Program-made: the position numbers and the translations under genes | NCBI RefSeq assembly: GCF_002029255.1 | Contig: NZ_MZGT01000040.1 | Coordinates: 1-53,039, forward strand | Direction of reading: 5' to 3' | Origin: Clostridium chromiireducens | GTDB lineage: Bacteria; Bacillota; Clostridia; Clostridiales; Clostridiaceae | DNA: 53,039 bases | Part shown: positions 43,907-53,039 of the stretch, piece by piece | Numbering within the stretch: position 1 is the stretch's first letter | How the letters are laid out: the number at the start of each line of letters is the position of its first letter | The notes under the pieces: model-generated | The model's input: the letters and a program-made list of their open reading frames with translations, nothing else | What the model was told of the DNA's origin: nothing | The model's database searches: none

Positions 43907-46033
43907 ATGATAAAAATTTTCAAGGTAAACCATAAAAAAACAGCTAAAAATATAAGGGATAAGAAAAAGAGAAATATTTTATATGAGTTTGAACGTATTA
44001 TAAGAAGTTCAAAAATAAAAACTAGATTGATGATTTCTTATGGACTACTAGTTTTGATTCCGCTACTAATAGTAGGAGTTACATCAGTATTACAATCTAA
44101 AAACTCAATCGATAATAAAATTTCCAACTTTTCGTCACAGGTAATGTCACAAATTGGATTGAATATTTTAAGTGAAATGGATAAGAACTCTAATTTTGCA
44201 ATGTCAATAGTAACAGAACCAGATTTTCAAGATTATTTTGAGAATAAACAAGAGATAGATTTGTCAGAAGGTTATCGCAGAATTAATGATTTAACTAATT
44301 TAATGAAAAGTAAAGCGGGAACAAAAAATGATATGACTGGTTTGGGAATTATAGGTACTGACAATGAGAAGATTGGTAGCTTCTCTAATCAATTATCTGA
44401 TGATATAAGAAGAAATTTATCAGATTTATCAAATGAGGGAAAAGGGAAATTTGTATGGTCATTAAATAAAAATGCATCAGGTTATAAAATTTATGCTTCT
44501 GCTCAAATTAATACTTTAACTACTGGTGAAAATTTTGGAATTATTATAGAAGAATTAAACCCTAAATTATTTGTTAACTTATTTAAAAATGTAAGCTTAG
44601 GCACTAACTCAGATATATTTGTTGTGGATTCAAAGGGGATTGTCATATTAAACGAGGATTCAAGTTTAATTGGAACTGAGTATAAGGATAAAAGTATTAT
44701 TGAAAAGATTAAAGATAAAGAAAAAGATTTATTTAATATTGATGATGAAACAAAACAAACAAAACAATATTTTTCAACAAATGATGGGGAGTCATTAGTA
44801 TCTTATGCACCTTTAAGTGGTTCGGACTGGTATGTAGTAGGAGTTATTCCATATAGTTATTTGAATTTAGAGTCAAATATTTTAAGGAATAATACTATAA
44901 TTATCGGTTTGGTTTCATTTATAATTTCAATGCTTGTGGCATTAATAGTCTCAAGAAGCATTTCTAATCCACTAGGAAAGTTAGTTTCACTTATGAAGAA
45001 AGCAAAGAATGGAAATTTAGCGTTACTTATAACTGATGATAGTAAAGATGAAATTGGAGAAGTAATAAATGCATTTAATGATATGGTAATTAAAATAAGT
45101 ACTTTAATCAGTGGCGTCAAAATTCTAGCTAATAATGTATCAAATAATACAAAAACGATTGCTGAAGTTTCGGAACGTTCTTGTTCATCTTCAGAGGAAA
45201 TTGCAGCTACAATGAGTGAAATTGCACAAGGAGCTTCAAATCAGGCTATTAGCGCTAACGAAGGAATGGAATGCATGAATATTTTATCCAATGGGATAAA
45301 TAAAGTGAGTAGAAAAACAGAAAATGTGTGGGATGTACTAGAAGAAACGCAAAAATTAAAAAAAGAAGCTGTTGTATCAGTCAAAATATTGAAAAATAAA
45401 GCTGAAGAAACAAGTAAAGTTTCAGCTAAAATTGTTGGAGATGTAAACTCTTTAAATTTAAATGTAAAAGATATAAAGGAAATTGTAGAGTTAATTGGTG
45501 ATATAGCAGAACGAACTAATTTATTAGCATTAAATGCTGCTATTGAAGCTGCAAGAGCTGGAGATGCAGGAAAAGGATTTGCTATTGTTGCTGATGAAGT
45601 AAGAAAATTAGCTGATAAATCGAAAGAATCATCTGTTCAAATTAATAAAATCATTAATGATATAGAAAATAAAGTAGAAGTTATGGTAAGAGAAGCAGGC
45701 AATTCTACTACTATAATAAAAGAACAAATGAATGCAGTTGAGAATACAGATGAGGCTTTTAAAATTATATTTGAAGGTATGAATCAAATATCTTATCAAT
45801 TGAAAGATATAGTTGGATCAATTAATGAAATAGTTGATTCGAAAGATAAAACTAAAATTGCAATGGAAAGCATTTCAGCAATTTCAGAAGAAACAGCGGC
45901 AGCCACTGAACAGGTATCAGCTGGAGCAAATGAACAAATTGAAGAAATTCAAAAAGTGTCTCAATTTGCTGAGGAATTAAATGTTGTTGTTGAAAAATTA
46001 AATTCTACAATAGATCAATTTGTAGTTAATTAA
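43907..46033 (+). CDS. Methyl-accepting chemotaxis protein
   Basis: A 708-residue chemoreceptor: basic cytoplasmic N-terminus (1-40), helix about 42-64, extracytoplasmic dCache-like sensor (about 65-325), second helix about 326-348, HAMP (to about 400) and the cytoplasmic signalling domain with the hairpin tip [18 protein letters not shown] (about 536-553) and [14 protein letters not shown] near the C-terminus. It signals through CheA/CheW to the flagella. The location inside the glucan locus suggests that it senses a glucan-derived sugar, directly or through a binding protein. AAGGAG precedes the ATG. Confidence 0.92.
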   Translation: MIKIFKVNHKKTAKNIRDKKKRNILYEFERIIRSSKIKTRLMISYGLLVLIPLLIVGVTSVLQSKNSIDNKISNFSSQVMSQIGLNILSEMDKNSNFAMSIVTEPDFQDYFENKQEIDLSEGYRRINDLTNLMKSKAGTKNDMTGLGIIGTDNEKIGSFSNQLSDDIRRNLSDLSNEGKGKFVWSLNKNASGYKIYASAQINTLTTGENFGIIIEELNPKLFVNLFKNVSLGTNSDIFVVDSKGIVILNEDSSLIGTEYKDKSIIEKIKDKEKDLFNIDDETKQTKQYFSTNDGESLVSYAPLSGSDWYVVGVIPYSYLNLESNILRNNTIIIGLVSFIISMLVALIVSRSISNPLGKLVSLMKKAKNGNLALLITDDSKDEIGEVINAFNDMVIKISTLISGVKILANNVSNNTKTIAEVSERSCSSSEEIAATMSEIAQGASNQAISANEGMECMNILSNGINKVSRKTENVWDVLEETQKLKKEAVVSVKILKNKAEETSKVSAKIVGDVNSLNLNVKDIKEIVELIGDIAERTNLLALNAAIEAARAGDAGKGFAIVADEVRKLADKSKESSVQINKIINDIENKVEVMVREAGNSTTIIKEQMNAVENTDEAFKIIFEGMNQISYQLKDIVGSINEIVDSKDKTKIAMESISAISEETAAATEQVSAGANEQIEEIQKVSQFAEELNVVVEKLNSTIDQFVVN

Positions 46034-46080
46034 GTTAGATAGAATAGTTTTAGAGTAATTGAAAAATAAAAGATATATAA

Positions 46081-46137
46081 ACAGAATTTTGGGCTGCTGA
46101 TAAACAAGCACTTAGTAATAAATACGAATTCATTAAT
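46081..46137 (+). pseudogene. 19-codon relic of a GH66 dextranase gene
   Basis: The stretch translates to TEFWAADKQALSNKYEFIN. Without gaps it matches TDFLNAAKQALGNKYVMMN of the dextranase at 29902 (11 of 19 identical), a stretch near the active site. It lies in the spacer between the chemoreceptor and wall-protein genes with no flanking similarity seen. Too short to exclude chance completely. Confidence 0.45.
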
Positions 46138-46164
46138 TTAATTATAAATGAGGGAGATAATATT

Positions 46165-49086
46165 ATGATTAAGAGAACTAATAAAATAATTGCATTAATT
46201 ATGTGTACTACAACTATTACAACATTAGGTTCATCAATAAACGCATTTGCAGTTGATGCGTTAGAGGAAAAAGAAGGAGATTTTTCAAGTGCTTTTGCCT
46301 ATTCAAACAAATATATCTACGATGGTTATAGAGGAACTGATGGCAGTGAGCAAACAATATATTATAAAAACGGAAAATATAATGAATTAGAAGATGTGGA
46401 GGCCTATGATGATTCGATAAAATATGATAGCAAATATATAGAATTAGATGATGATGGTAACAAAAATTTATTTAATCTAGATACAGGAAAGTTTGAAGAC
46501 GAAAGCATACAAGACCAAGAGAATAATATTAAAAGAAATCTAATTAAAGATTTAAAACAAACAGAAAGATACGGGAGTGATGTAGGAGAGTATCTTAACT
46601 TAGATAAAAGAATTGCTACTAATAAAGGAGCATTTGGAGATGTATGGTATCAATATAGTGCGAACTATAATGGACAAGATATGAAATATGTAACAACAAT
46701 TGATGTAGATGCAAAATCAACAGATGAATGGGACAATATTACATTAAAAAAAGGTAATGGCATAGAATCGAATTTTGGAGATAGCTATCAATTTTGGTTT
46801 TCAGTAACAACTAATGATACTAGTAATAAAGAGTCTGATGGACAGGCAAAAACATATAATGGAAATGTATCTGCTGCAGCAGAATATATAGCAGGAAGAA
46901 TAAGAAATTACTGTGGACACAATGCAGAAGTTATTCAGGAAAATGGAAAGTATGTTATTCAAATAATATCTGATACACAGTTAGATGGAAATGTAATACA
47001 ATCGCATAATAGTGATATTTCAGTAACAACAAGAACAGTACCTGCAAAAAATATTGAATATATAGCAGGCAATAGAGAAGATGCTGGCAGCCCAGGAAAT
47101 AGTGTAGAAACTGATAATAATATTTCATTAACAATTCCACCAGTAGATTCAATTACAACTAGTGGAGCAGTACAATATTCAACAACAATTGATATAAATG
47201 ATCAAACAGCGCATCAATGGAGGAATATCACATTAAAAAAAGGTGAAGGTATAACATCAAGTCTTGGAGATAGTTATCAATTTTGGTTTTCAATAACAGA
47301 AAATGATCCTAGTAATCTAGAGTCCGATGGACAAGCAAAAACATATAATGGAGATGTAAATGAAGCATCACAATATATAGCAGGAAGAATAAGAGACTAT
47401 TGTGGATATGATGCACAAGTTGTTGAGAAAAATGGAAAACCAGTTATTCAGGTAACATCTGATGCACAATTAGATGGAGATGTAATAATCTCATATGATG
47501 ATAATATTTCAGTAACAACAGAAGAAGTAACTCCAACTGCGAATGATTCGACAGATACTACAACTGGCTCTGAATCAAGTGAAAGCAATAGCGATACGGG
47601 AGAAGATACTGGAAATACAACAGGAAGTACTAGTAATACTCATGCTATTGTAAATTATGATCAATTACCTATATATTATGGAGTTGTAAATAATTATAAA
47701 AAATATATGGATATATCTGAGTTTGCAAATATTAAACTTGCCTATACAGTTAATGATAAGGTTAAAACAGTTAATATAGAGAAATTTTGGGAAAAATATG
47801 GGAACGAAAATATTGTAGCTAGCTTAAAAAAACTTGAGGTAATTGCGCAAGATTCAAATTATATATACGCTGATATTAGTGTTGATTTTACTTCTGATAT
47901 GGATATAAATATTGAATATCCTGATAGCGAGAAAAGCAAAAATTATATTTTGAAAATTTCAAAGGCAATAGGGGATAAGACAGATGAAGCGAATATGCCA
48001 AAAGAAGTTATTGCATATGAAATGAATGGAGAATCGGACTATAAGTCTTGGACTCAAACTAAATTAAATGATGACTGGTACAATATAGAAACGTATGCTA
48101 AGAATGGGAACTTATATATTGTAAGATTTAATAAAGATAAGAAAAATAATAAAATTCAAGTTAATCAAGTCGGATTTCAGACTAAGGTAGATGAAGATTT
48201 AAAAATTAATAGAAATAAAATATATAAAGTTAACGACCCATCTATTGAAACAGGACTTAAAGGTGAAATTATAACATCTGTAGATTCAGATGAAATTAAG
48301 AATTTATTGAAGCCATATTATTCTATAGACTCGGAAGGAAATTTATGGGTGCTTGGTAAAAGGAAAATATATGAATTTAGTGGTAATGGATTTGATGAAA
48401 AATATACAATTCCTTCACAGATAAATAATATAGATGTTTACAATAATAATAATTTAGTTGCTTGGGGAGATAGTGAATCTGAAGAGGGATATGTGACTAA
48501 TATTAATGAATATGCAAAAACTGATGAAACAACTAGTGAAGATAGTGTTATCAGTGGTAATGATGATAGTAATAAAGATATATCAAATAATGAAGTACAA
48601 ATTAATAATGGTTGGGTTAAAACCAAGTATGGGTGGCAATTTTTTGATGAGTCAGGAAAGCAAATTAAAAATTCTTGGATTAAAGTAGATGAGAAATGGT
48701 ATTTAATTAATAAAGATGGGATTATGCAAACTGGCTGGGTTAACATAAGTGATAAATGGTATTATCAGAACTCAGATGGAAGCATGGCAACTGGATGGGT
48801 AAAATTAGAAGATGATTTATACTATTTACATCCTGATGGAAGTATGGCAACTGGTTGGGCAAATATAGATGGAAGCTGGTATTATTTGAGAGGATCAGGT
48901 AAGTTAGCAATAGGATGGATACTTGATTCTGGAAACTGGTATCATTTAAAGACAGATGGAGAGATGACTACAGGATGGTTGAAATATAATAAAAAATGGT
49001 ACTATTTTGATAAAGATGGCAAAATGTTAACCAATACAACCATAAATGGTTATAATATCGGAAACGATGGAGTTTTAATTAATTAA
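46165..49086 (+). CDS. Secreted wall-binding protein with a tandem domain of unknown type
   Basis: 973 residues. Signal peptide 1-30 (ending NAFAVDA); an acidic region with tyrosines (31-165); two copies of a ~119-residue domain (175-293 and 338-456) sharing NITLKKG.GI, GDSYQFWFS, ESDGQAKTYNG, YIAGRIR.YCG and LDG.V; a Ser/Thr/Gly linker (457-492); a mixed domain (about 493-800); and about six CBP-type repeats (815-973, e.g. WYYQNSDGSMATGW). No catalytic motif is evident. It lies between the chemoreceptor and second dextranase genes and probably acts at the wall, perhaps as a glucan-binding or scaffolding protein. The family of the tandem domain is not recognised. Confidence 0.75.
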   Translation: MIKRTNKIIALIMCTTTITTLGSSINAFAVDALEEKEGDFSSAFAYSNKYIYDGYRGTDGSEQTIYYKNGKYNELEDVEAYDDSIKYDSKYIELDDDGNKNLFNLDTGKFEDESIQDQENNIKRNLIKDLKQTERYGSDVGEYLNLDKRIATNKGAFGDVWYQYSANYNGQDMKYVTTIDVDAKSTDEWDNITLKKGNGIESNFGDSYQFWFSVTTNDTSNKESDGQAKTYNGNVSAAAEYIAGRIRNYCGHNAEVIQENGKYVIQIISDTQLDGNVIQSHNSDISVTTRTVPAKNIEYIAGNREDAGSPGNSVETDNNISLTIPPVDSITTSGAVQYSTTIDINDQTAHQWRNITLKKGEGITSSLGDSYQFWFSITENDPSNLESDGQAKTYNGDVNEASQYIAGRIRDYCGYDAQVVEKNGKPVIQVTSDAQLDGDVIISYDDNISVTTEEVTPTANDSTDTTTGSESSESNSDTGEDTGNTTGSTSNTHAIVNYDQLPIYYGVVNNYKKYMDISEFANIKLAYTVNDKVKTVNIEKFWEKYGNENIVASLKKLEVIAQDSNYIYADISVDFTSDMDINIEYPDSEKSKNYILKISKAIGDKTDEANMPKEVIAYEMNGESDYKSWTQTKLNDDWYNIETYAKNGNLYIVRFNKDKKNNKIQVNQVGFQTKVDEDLKINRNKIYKVNDPSIETGLKGEIITSVDSDEIKNLLKPYYSIDSEGNLWVLGKRKIYEFSGNGFDEKYTIPSQINNIDVYNNNNLVAWGDSESEEGYVTNINEYAKTDETTSEDSVISGNDDSNKDISNNEVQINNGWVKTKYGWQFFDESGKQIKNSWIKVDEKWYLINKDGIMQTGWVNISDKWYYQNSDGSMATGWVKLEDDLYYLHPDGSMATGWANIDGSWYYLRGSGKLAIGWILDSGNWYHLKTDGEMTTGWLKYNKKWYYFDKDGKMLTNTTINGYNIGNDGVLIN
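46687..47532 (+). repeat. Duplicated ~357-nt domain-coding segment
   Basis: Segments 46687-47043 and 47176-47532 encode the two copies of the unknown domain. Many stretches are also close in DNA (for example GGAGATAGNTATCAATTTTG and GCAAAAACATATAATGGA), which points to intragenic duplication. Confidence 0.85.
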
Positions 49087-49101
49087 AAAGGTGGAAGAGT
49101 T

Positions 49102-51924
49102 ATGAAAAATTCAAGAAAAAGAATAAAGAATTTATTTACTTTAACAATAATGTCAACTGCAACTGTATTAAATTTATTTGCTATACCAAGTACTGTATAT
49201 GCATACGATAGCTTTGATAAAATTCCAATAGTAGACACTTCAGAGAAAGGGGCTTTCAATCAAAAATTATTATTATATGACGTTTCAACGGATAAATCAA
49301 TGTACAAGCCAGGTTCAAATGTGATAGTAAATATTGAGATGGCTAACTACACAGAAAATGAAATATCCAATGGTACTGTGGAATTAGCAGCAAAATACCT
49401 TGATACACAAATTGGAGATGTAATAAAACAAAGTTTTACAATTGGAAAAAGTGAAGATAAACAAATAGATTTAAATTGGGTTGCACCTAATGAAGATTTT
49501 AAAGGATATTTACTTGAAATTACATGTAAAGATTCTGATGGAAAAGTTATAGAATCATCATCAGTAGCTGTAGATGTATCATCAAATTGGATCAAATTTC
49601 CGAGGTATGGATATCTAACTAATTATAAAAAAGATGTTAATACAAAAGATATAATAGATCAATTAAAAAAATTTCATATAAATGGATTACAATATTATGA
49701 TTGGCAGGATAAACATGATGAACCTATACCAAAAGAAGGCTCAGAGGTTGCGGATAAGTGGAAAGATTTATCAAAACATGATGTATATAAATCTATAATA
49801 GAAGACTATATTAAAAATGGACATGAAGCAGGCCTGGCATCAATGGAATATAACTTAATATATGGAGCATATAAAGATTACGAGACCGATGGTGCAAAAA
49901 AAGAATGGGGATTATATAAGGATGAAGGTGGAATTGATGCGGAACAATGGACAATGAAAATGCCTGATGGATGGGAATCGGATCTATACTTTATGGACCC
50001 AGCTAACAAAGAATGGCAAAGTTATATTTTTGGAAGAGAAAAAGAAGTTTTTGATGCATTTGATTTTGATGGATGGCATATGGATACTGTTGGTGACTTT
50101 GGAACAATATATAGAGCAGATGGTACTCCGGTATCGATTACTACTACATTTAAAGATTTTTTAAATTCTGCAAAAGAAGCTTTTCCTAATAAATATATAT
50201 TAATGAATCCAGTGGGAAATAAGGGACACGAACAGGTAAATGAAAGTAATGTAGATGGAGCATATACAGAAGTTTGGCCTTGGGATGGTATTGCAACATA
50301 TGATGCACTAAAAGGTATTGTTGATCAAGCAAGAATAGAGACAAAAGGAAGATCATTAATAGTACCAGCATATATGAATTACAACTTAGGAAGCAAGTAT
50401 AATGAGGAAAAACCAGTATTGTTAACAGGTGCCTCAGTGTTTGCAGCTGGTGGATCTAGACTTGAACTAGGTGATGATACAAGGATGCTTACTCAAGAAT
50501 ATTTTCCTAATAGAAATGTTGTTATGAATGAAGAATTAAAGGCAAGAGAAAGAAAATATTATGATTTTATAGTTGCATATGAAAATTTATTAAGAGATGG
50601 ACAAATCAATAGTGGGAATAAGATTGAGGTCAAAGGATATGCTAATAGTGCTATAGGCGAAGCTAATAAGATATGGACATATGCCAAAAAAGATGCGAAT
50701 TATGATATTATTCAAATGATAAATCTTTTAGGAGTTTCGGATAATACTTGGAGAGCTGCTGACGGATTAAAATCTAAACCAACTAAAATAGAGAATTTTA
50801 ATGTTAAATATTATGTTACACAAGATATTCAAGGAGTGTACTTAGCCTCACCTGATGTTTATGATTGTAAATCACAAAATTTACAATTTACAAAAGGAAG
50901 TGACGAAAAAGGAAATTATATAGAATTTACAGTACCATCATTAGAATATTGGAATATGATTTATCTTAAAAAATCAAATGTTGAAAATATTGATAAAAAT
51001 AATGATGTAATCGGTGTACCAGGTCAAATAAATAATCCAGGCTTTGAAGATGGATATATGGGATGGAATATAACTGGAAGAAGCTATGGCTTAGATGCAA
51101 CAGATGCGACATCAGGAAATAATAAGTTATATTTTTATGATAAAAAACCTTATACACAAAAGATTGATCAAACAGTTGTCGGATTAAAAAATGGTAGATA
51201 TACAGTAACTGCTATGGTAAAACAAAATACTGGAATTCCAGATTATGCAGCAATGGAAATAACTTCTGGTGATAATACTGAAAAAGTTAATATAAAGCAT
51301 AGTGAAGATTATATAAAAATAGAAGGTTCTATAGATGTTATAAATGGAAAGTTAAATATAGCATTTAATTATAAATCAACTGTAAATGGTGAAACAAATT
51401 TACAGATTGATGATATTCAATTATTGGATGAAAATGGGGAAGTTATATCAAAAGAAGCTAAAATTCTTAAACCTGGTGATGAAGGATATATAGTTGATTT
51501 GCCTGAGTCAGTTGGAAAAATAACTAATGGAAATTTTGAAAAAGGTGATGCATCAGGCTGGACTGCACTAAATAAAGATGGATTTGGAGTTAATGATGAC
51601 GATGTTTTTTCAGGAAATTATAAATGCTACTTCTGGGGAAAAGGAAAGCAATCATTACAACAAAAGGTAACTGAATTACCTAATGGTATTTATACAGTAA
51701 AAGCAATGGTTAAACAAAGTGTAGGAAATCCTACATTGTCTAAATTGCAATTATCTGGATTTGGAGAAAATGCAGCTTCAATTGAAATACCGCATGGAGA
51801 TTCTTATGTTGAAATATCTCAACAGGTTAATGTTACAAGCGGTATGTTAATAATTTCATTTATGCAAGATAGTACAGATATGACAAATCTCCAAATTGAT
51901 AATGTTGAATTTATAGCGAATTAA
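49102..51924 (+). CDS. Secreted GH66 dextranase with two C-terminal carbohydrate-binding-like modules
   Basis: 940 residues. Signal peptide about 1-34 (ending TVYAYDS); Ig-like N-domain (about 55-160); GH66 barrel from FPRYGYLTNYK (167) with nucleophile Asp328 (DGWHMDTVGDFG) and acid/base Glu390 (YTEVWPWD); C-terminal beta domain to about 625; two beta-sandwich modules (640-778 and 805-940), each ending in LQID(D/N)(I/V). A paralogue of the dextranase at 29902 with one extra module. No CBM35 insertion, no wall anchor. GH66 here should be an endo-dextranase. It follows the wall-protein gene by 15 nt with its own GGTGGAAG site, so the two are co-transcribed. Confidence 0.88.
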   Translation: MKNSRKRIKNLFTLTIMSTATVLNLFAIPSTVYAYDSFDKIPIVDTSEKGAFNQKLLLYDVSTDKSMYKPGSNVIVNIEMANYTENEISNGTVELAAKYLDTQIGDVIKQSFTIGKSEDKQIDLNWVAPNEDFKGYLLEITCKDSDGKVIESSSVAVDVSSNWIKFPRYGYLTNYKKDVNTKDIIDQLKKFHINGLQYYDWQDKHDEPIPKEGSEVADKWKDLSKHDVYKSIIEDYIKNGHEAGLASMEYNLIYGAYKDYETDGAKKEWGLYKDEGGIDAEQWTMKMPDGWESDLYFMDPANKEWQSYIFGREKEVFDAFDFDGWHMDTVGDFGTIYRADGTPVSITTTFKDFLNSAKEAFPNKYILMNPVGNKGHEQVNESNVDGAYTEVWPWDGIATYDALKGIVDQARIETKGRSLIVPAYMNYNLGSKYNEEKPVLLTGASVFAAGGSRLELGDDTRMLTQEYFPNRNVVMNEELKARERKYYDFIVAYENLLRDGQINSGNKIEVKGYANSAIGEANKIWTYAKKDANYDIIQMINLLGVSDNTWRAADGLKSKPTKIENFNVKYYVTQDIQGVYLASPDVYDCKSQNLQFTKGSDEKGNYIEFTVPSLEYWNMIYLKKSNVENIDKNNDVIGVPGQINNPGFEDGYMGWNITGRSYGLDATDATSGNNKLYFYDKKPYTQKIDQTVVGLKNGRYTVTAMVKQNTGIPDYAAMEITSGDNTEKVNIKHSEDYIKIEGSIDVINGKLNIAFNYKSTVNGETNLQIDDIQLLDENGEVISKEAKILKPGDEGYIVDLPESVGKITNGNFEKGDASGWTALNKDGFGVNDDDVFSGNYKCYFWGKGKQSLQQKVTELPNGIYTVKAMVKQSVGNPTLSKLQLSGFGENAASIEIPHGDSYVEISQQVNVTSGMLIISFMQDSTDMTNLQIDNVEFIAN

Positions 51925-51953
51925 ACTTAATGAATATTGAAATAAATTCTTAG

Positions 51954-52103
51954 AAAACAACAAAAGAAGAGTCTAATTTTCTTGAGATACTGTTGAATAT
52001 AAATGAAGGTAAGAAATTAGATGTTTTTTGGGATAATGCTAAATCTCAGGTGCATAAAGATATACAGGCTTTCGCCAACGAGCATAACGATGATCTGTTT
52101 TAA
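51954..52103 (+). pseudogene. Orphan 49-codon open frame, possible gene fragment
   Basis: An open frame without a convincing start reads ...ESNFLEILLNINEGKKLDVF, WDNAKSQVHKDIQAFANEHN, DDLF and stops at TAA. The GCTTTCGCCAACGAGCATAA stretch is more GC-rich than the rest of the window. It looks like the C-terminal end of a truncated, possibly foreign gene. Family not recognised. Confidence 0.35.
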
Positions 52104-52517
52104 TAAATACTTCAAGATATTCTTCTATGCTAAACGTATAAATTAAATACATGTTTAAAGAATAAATTATATATTATTAAGTTATTTTTATAAATAATTT
52201 GTGAGAGTTCATAAAAAACATAAAATACCATAGATTAATATGTTGAAACATGATATTTTATACTTGTGCAAAATAACTCAAACATAAATTTAGAAAACAC
52301 AGATAGAGGAGATTAAGTTCCGACACTTAGGCTCCTCTATCTGTGTTTTTCTATAGATAAATGATACATAGCCTAGAATTATTATATAAACTCGCTAAGC
52401 TCACACTTTAGCTTGATTTTTCTTATTGAATACTATAGCAAATATAGAGAGCCTGCATAATATAAAGGTAGATGGGTTTTAACTTAATGTAAGAAATTGA
52501 AATACGGAGGATGAAAA
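52104..52517. other. Intergenic region with a terminator, no gene seen
   Basis: AT-rich sequence without a supported frame. It holds the strong hairpin at 52294-52351 and a weaker GCTAAG...CTTTAGC hairpin near 52394-52418 with TTTTTC after it. The ribosome site of the last gene (GGAGGATG) ends it. Confidence 0.45.
52294..52351 (+). terminator. Rho-independent terminator
   Basis: AAAACACAGATAGAGGAG and CTCCTCTATCTGTGTTTT form a perfect 18-bp stem with a 20-nt loop, followed by TTCTAT. It closes the region downstream of the second dextranase gene. Confidence 0.85.
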
Positions 52518-52829
52518 ATGGAAAACAGAAATTGCAGATGCAGAAGAAGATGTAGGAATGGAAGCGGAACTCTTGGGGAAACAGATACAAATAATAGATG
52601 TAATAATAGAGGAACTCTTGGAGCAACAAGTAATAATAGATGCAACAATTATCCTAATGCTGATGCATTAGAAGCAGCTTATAATGCTGGTTATAATAAT
52701 GGATATTGTGATGGCGTTGAAGCGGGAAGGGAAGAAGGATACTGTGAAGGTTATGAACAAGGAACAAGAGATGCATGCCAAGATACAAAGCAACAAGCTA
52801 TAAATTGTATTAGGAGAATCGGTTGCTAA
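52518..52829 (+). CDS. Small Cys/Arg/Asn-rich protein with GX3 repeat, function unknown
   Basis: 103 residues: a basic Cys-rich N-terminus (NCRCRRRCRN), two GTLG(E/A)T-like short repeats with NNRCNN, then a Gly-every-four segment (YNAGYNNGYCDGVEAGREEG and YCEGYEQG) and a Cys-containing tail. The GX3 segment matches the protein at 15766 in pattern and in aromatic placing (Y/F before each second Gly) and resembles the deca-GX3/Yae1-type motif. High Cys, Asn, Gly and Tyr content recalls spore-coat proteins, but that is inference. GGAGGATG ribosome site; terminator downstream. Confidence 0.7.
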   Translation: MENRNCRCRRRCRNGSGTLGETDTNNRCNNRGTLGATSNNRCNNYPNADALEAAYNAGYNNGYCDGVEAGREEGYCEGYEQGTRDACQDTKQQAINCIRRIGC

Positions 52830-52893
52830 AAGTTTTAACAATATTCATAAAAGTTGATATGTTTTATTCTATAGTAATAAATATATTATAATA

Positions 52894-52942
52894 AAATAGA
52901 GATGATATTTATATATGAAGTAAATATCGCCTCTATTTTTTA
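52894..52942 (+). terminator. Rho-independent terminator
   Basis: AAAATAGAG-AT-GATATTTA pairs with TAAATATC-GC-CTCTATTTT, followed by TTATT. It ends the transcript of the small Cys-rich protein gene. Confidence 0.8.
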
Positions 52943-53039
52943 TTGTATAATTTTTTAATTAAGGATAATGATACTAATTTGTAACAATAAGATTGATATT
53001 GAATAATATAACCACATAGATTGTTATATATTTAGTGTT

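Noticed and set aside
29902..51924. Either GH66 protein as a cycloisomaltooligosaccharide glucanotransferase
   Set aside because: No CBM35-like insertion is seen between the catalytic segments, which is the mark of that group; modules are C-terminal only.
1..53039. CRISPR array, tRNA, rRNA, integrase or attachment site
   Set aside because: No evenly spaced direct repeats, cloverleaf-like sequences, rRNA cores or recombinase motifs were seen on either strand.

Overview
The window looks like chromosomal DNA of a low-GC, AT-rich Firmicute of the solventogenic Clostridium type (C. beijerinckii / C. saccharoperbutylacetonicum-like). Support: very AT-rich coding with strong GGAGG ribosome sites, a KdpFABC-DE potassium operon, a FliB-type lysine N-methylase, bacteriohemerythrin, and secreted proteins ending in clostridial choline-binding-like (CBP) repeats. 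No rRNA, tRNA, CRISPR array, complete insertion sequence or prophage was seen.

Layout. 1-5400: unlinked housekeeping or accessory genes (tail of an unknown CDS, an AHL-lactonase-like metallo-hydrolase behind a perfect 21-bp palindrome, an MglB-like sugar-binding protein on the minus strand, a FliB-like protein, NudC and a DUF1801 protein). 5589-14272: the kdp operon (a 30-aa membrane peptide, kdpF, kdpA, kdpB, kdpC, a small lipoprotein, kdpD, kdpE); kdpD appears to start at an AUA codon. 14411-17866: a P-II protein, an acidic GX3-repeat protein, a bacteriohemerythrin and an unknown protein, interspersed with three ~210-nt long-hairpin repeats. 18154-51924: a ~34-kb locus for alpha-1,6-glucan (dextran / isomalto-oligosaccharide) use. 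52518-52829: a second small GX3-repeat protein.

How the glucan locus should work (inference from families and context): two secreted GH66 endo-dextranases and a 2337-residue cell-surface protein that fuses a GH27 (isomalto-dextranase-like) domain to a GH31 domain cut polymer outside the cell; a second CBP-repeat protein probably also sits on the wall. Two ABC importers (an LplABC type and an MsmEFG type, neither with its own ATPase) take up the products; a GH13 glucosidase carrying the Val that marks alpha-1,6 specificity and a ROK glucokinase turn them into glucose-6-phosphate. Control appears double: a YesM/YesN-type two-component pair and a LacI-family repressor. I find six copies of one near-palindromic operator (consensus TTAANCGNTTACGTAA) across the locus, three of them at a fixed distance downstream of a recognisable -35/-10 pair. 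A chemoreceptor gene lies inside the locus.

The locus carries signs of rearrangement: a decayed 5' end of the GH13 gene, a 19-codon relic of a GH66 gene, and seven related beta-sandwich modules shared by its three large glycosidases, two of them inserted inside the GH27 barrel.
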